In this document: positions 7,230 through 8,814 of the stretch, one piece after another
How positions within the stretch are numbered: the stretch's first letter is position 1
Layout of the letters: each line of letters starts with the position of its first letter
Assembly (NCBI GenBank): GCA_017473795.1
Contig: JAFUJE010000038.1
Coordinates: 1-8,814 of the forward strand
Source of the DNA: Clostridia bacterium
GTDB lineage: Bacteria; Bacillota; Clostridia; Christensenellales; UBA1242
Length of the DNA: 8,814 bases
Direction: 5' to 3'
Made by a program: the position numbers and the translations under genes
Notes under the pieces: generated by a model
Seen by the model: the letters and a program-made list of their open reading frames with translations, nothing else
Database searches by the model: none
Told to the model about the DNA's origin: nothing

Positions 7230-7232
7230 TTA
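7230..7232 (-). other. In-frame TAA interrupting dnaE
   Basis: The minus-strand codons read GAA GTC GAA TAA TTG GGT TTC, or E-V-E-stop-L-G-F. The frame is unchanged across the stop, and the conserved block T-Q-Y-D...L-G-F-L-K-M-D-F-L-G-L spans it. The stop lies seven codons before the third catalytic aspartate, so termination here would give an inactive polymerase. Relatives carry a variable, often charged residue at this position, for example E in a N-E-x-E-E-L-G-type block. GAA, CAA or AAA to TAA is a single change. Confidence 0.95.
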
Positions 7233-8814
7233 TTCGACTTCGTTTTTATCATATTGCGTAGTAACCACACCACCATTTTTTGCCAACGGACAGGCGTCAC
7301 CCACAATACGTTTACAAATCACAACACCCGCCGCATGGACGCTACAGTTACGTGGGAAGCCTTCCACCTTGATAGCCATATCAATAATCTTTTTGACCAT
7401 GGCATCATCACGGTACATCGCCGCCAATTCGGGCTTGTATAAATCATCAAACTTAGCTTTTTCTTTCGCTAATTTTTCGGGATCAGTAATTTTTGATAAA
7501 TCTTTCAAACCAAAAATATATTCCAAAAACGGTGGCTTTTGTTTTTGGTTAATTTCAATCGGCTTAGTAATTTTTGCCACCTCGGCATAAGGCAAATCAA
7601 ACACCCGAGCAATATCCTTAATCGCTGCCTTAGCCGCCATTGTACCAAAAGTAACAATCTGACAAACATTATCCCGACCGTATTTGTCAATAACGTATTC
7701 AATTACCTCACCACGTCGCTTACAACAAAAGTCCAAGTCAAAGTCTGGCATACTACGACGCTCCAAATTTAAGAACCGTTCAAACAATAAGTTATATTTC
7801 AAAGGATCTAACTTAGTAATACCTAAAGCATAAGCCAAAATTGAACCAGCACCCGAACCACGTCCTGGCCCAATCGGAATATCATTTTCACGAGCAAAAC
7901 GCATGAAGTCGGCAACGATTAAGTAATAATCAATGAACCCTTGACTAGAAACTACGTGCAATTCTTTTTCGTAACGTGCTTGAATTTCGGGTGTAATTTC
8001 GCCATACAAGCGTTTCAATCCTTCTTCCGCCATGCGTTTGAAGTACACTAAATTATCTTCCCCTGTTGGCGAAGTAAAGGCAGGAATCAAATCCGCCCGA
8101 GCAAACGGGTCACAGTTACATTTATCCGCAATTACTACGGTATTACTAATCGCCCGTGGTAAATTAGGAAATAACGCTTGCATCTCAGCACCTGATTTAT
8201 AGTAGAACTGATCTGTATCAAAACGCATACGATCTACGTCATTAACTTTACTTTGCGTTGCAATACAAATCAAAGCATCTTGCATCTCCGCATCTTCATG
8301 ATACAAATAGTGAATATCATTGGTGGCAACCAATTCAATTTTTAAATCATCTGCTAATTTAATAATCCCTTGGTTAACTTTCTTTTGTACGGCAATGCCG
8401 TGATCTTGTACTTCCAGATAAAAATCTTCACCAAAAATTTTTTGCAAACGTACAGCATATTTTTTAGCCTCGTCATATTGATCCAACATTAAATAATGCG
8501 GAATATGTCCGGCTAAACAAGCCGATAAGCAAATTAACCCTTCGCTGTGTTCTGCTAAAAATTTATAGTCAATGCGTGGTTTATAATAGAAACCTTTGGT
8601 CCACGCCGCCGTGTTAATCTTACAGAGATTGGCATAACCCTGATTGTCCTTACACAATAAAACCATATGCCCACGGTGTTCCCCTGGCTCTCGAGCATTC
8701 ATGTCATCAACAATATAAATCTCACAACCAATAATAGGTTTGATATTAACGTCTTTAGCTTTACAAGCTTGATAAAACTTGTACGCACCATACATATTAC
8801 CGTGGTCTGTAATC
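7230..8814 (-). CDS. dnaE: DNA polymerase III alpha subunit DnaE, N-terminal part (5' end outside window) up to an in-frame TAA
   Basis: DnaE is the polymerising subunit of the replicase. The visible frame enters at 8813 with ITDHGNMYGAYKFYQAC, so roughly the first 35 codons, including the HxH of the PHP domain, are off the window. With M at 8795 as residue 1, the PHP domain covers about 1-270. It keeps likely metal ligands in TDHG just upstream, GCE (23-25) and ATNDIHY (157-163). E. coli alpha has lost the equivalent histidine, so this PHP domain may be an active 3'-5' exonuclease. The polymerase palm has GPGRGSGAGS (309-318) and the catalytic pair Asp353/Asp355 in MPDFDLDF. HAAGVV (488-493) follows. 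The part ends at residue 521, VTTQYDKNEVE, just before the third catalytic aspartate. It is type DnaE, not PolC: there is no inserted DnaQ-like exonuclease. Confidence 0.95.
   Translation of the reverse strand, partial: ITDHGNMYGAYKFYQACKAKDVNIKPIIGCEIYIVDDMNAREPGEHRGHMVLLCKDNQGYANLCKINTAAWTKGFYYKPRIDYKFLAEHSEGLICLSACLAGHIPHYLMLDQYDEAKKYAVRLQKIFGEDFYLEVQDHGIAVQKKVNQGIIKLADDLKIELVATNDIHYLYHEDAEMQDALICIATQSKVNDVDRMRFDTDQFYYKSGAEMQALFPNLPRAISNTVVIADKCNCDPFARADLIPAFTSPTGEDNLVYFKRMAEEGLKRLYGEITPEIQARYEKELHVVSSQGFIDYYLIVADFMRFARENDIPIGPGRGSGAGSILAYALGITKLDPLKYNLLFERFLNLERRSMPDFDLDFCCKRRGEVIEYVIDKYGRDNVCQIVTFGTMAAKAAIKDIARVFDLPYAEVAKITKPIEINQKQKPPFLEYIFGLKDLSKITDPEKLAKEKAKFDDLYKPELAAMYRDDAMVKKIIDMAIKVEGFPRNCSVHAAGVVICKRIVGDACPLAKNGGVVTTQYDKNEVE

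Noticed and set aside
7200..7260. Split intein at the dnaE break, as in cyanobacteria
   Set aside because: There is no extra sequence between the two parts and no intein motifs; one codon separates conserved neighbours.
1..8814. UGA-as-Trp or UGA-as-Gly genetic code
   Set aside because: The recognised genes read through with the standard code apart from two TAA codons; tryptophan is encoded by TGG where checked, and I saw no internal TGA in the conserved proteins.

Overview
The window is ordinary bacterial chromosome, moderately AT-rich, carrying housekeeping replication, translation and envelope genes. All protein genes lie on the minus strand. One structured RNA gene lies on the plus strand. 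A large signal recognition particle (SRP) RNA with an Alu domain, a SpoVB/YtgP-type lipid flippase and a DnaE with apparently intact PHP metal ligands together suggest a Bacillota-like organism, probably uncultured. That assignment is an inference and I cannot name a genus.

Layout. Positions 1-1431 hold nearly all of the replicative helicase gene dnaB, read leftward and cut at its 3' end by the window edge. Positions 1432-1494 are a compact divergent promoter region. Positions 1495-1760 are the SRP RNA gene (ffs), read rightward and ending in an intrinsic terminator at 1766-1791. Converging on it is a leftward cluster: typA (3458-5290), a MurJ/SpoVB-like flippase (2070-3431) and an HU-family DNA-binding protein (1790-2062). 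Upstream of typA, from 5343 to the right edge, is dnaE, the DNA polymerase III alpha subunit, lacking its first few dozen codons. No mobile element, CRISPR array, tRNA or rRNA is visible.

Two things stand out. First, both dnaE and typA are interrupted by one in-frame TAA codon (7230-7232 and 4214-4216). The sequence on both sides stays in the same frame, is well conserved and is not otherwise degraded. The same codon ends all four complete reading frames here. The choices are error, recent loss of function, suppression or readthrough, or an ambiguous meaning of UAA. The sequence alone cannot decide. Second, dnaB and ffs appear to be driven by divergent promoters that share one palindromic -35 hexamer, TTGCAA, with exactly 17 bp to the -10 box on each side. 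The dnaB and typA promoters both place the expected transcription start at or next to the ATG, which predicts leaderless mRNAs.

Together the genes cover replication (DnaB, DnaE), nucleoid structure (HU), ribosome function (TypA), membrane protein targeting (SRP RNA) and cell-wall precursor export (the flippase). HU facing the SRP RNA is notable because the Bacillus HU protein HBsu is reported to bind the SRP Alu domain.
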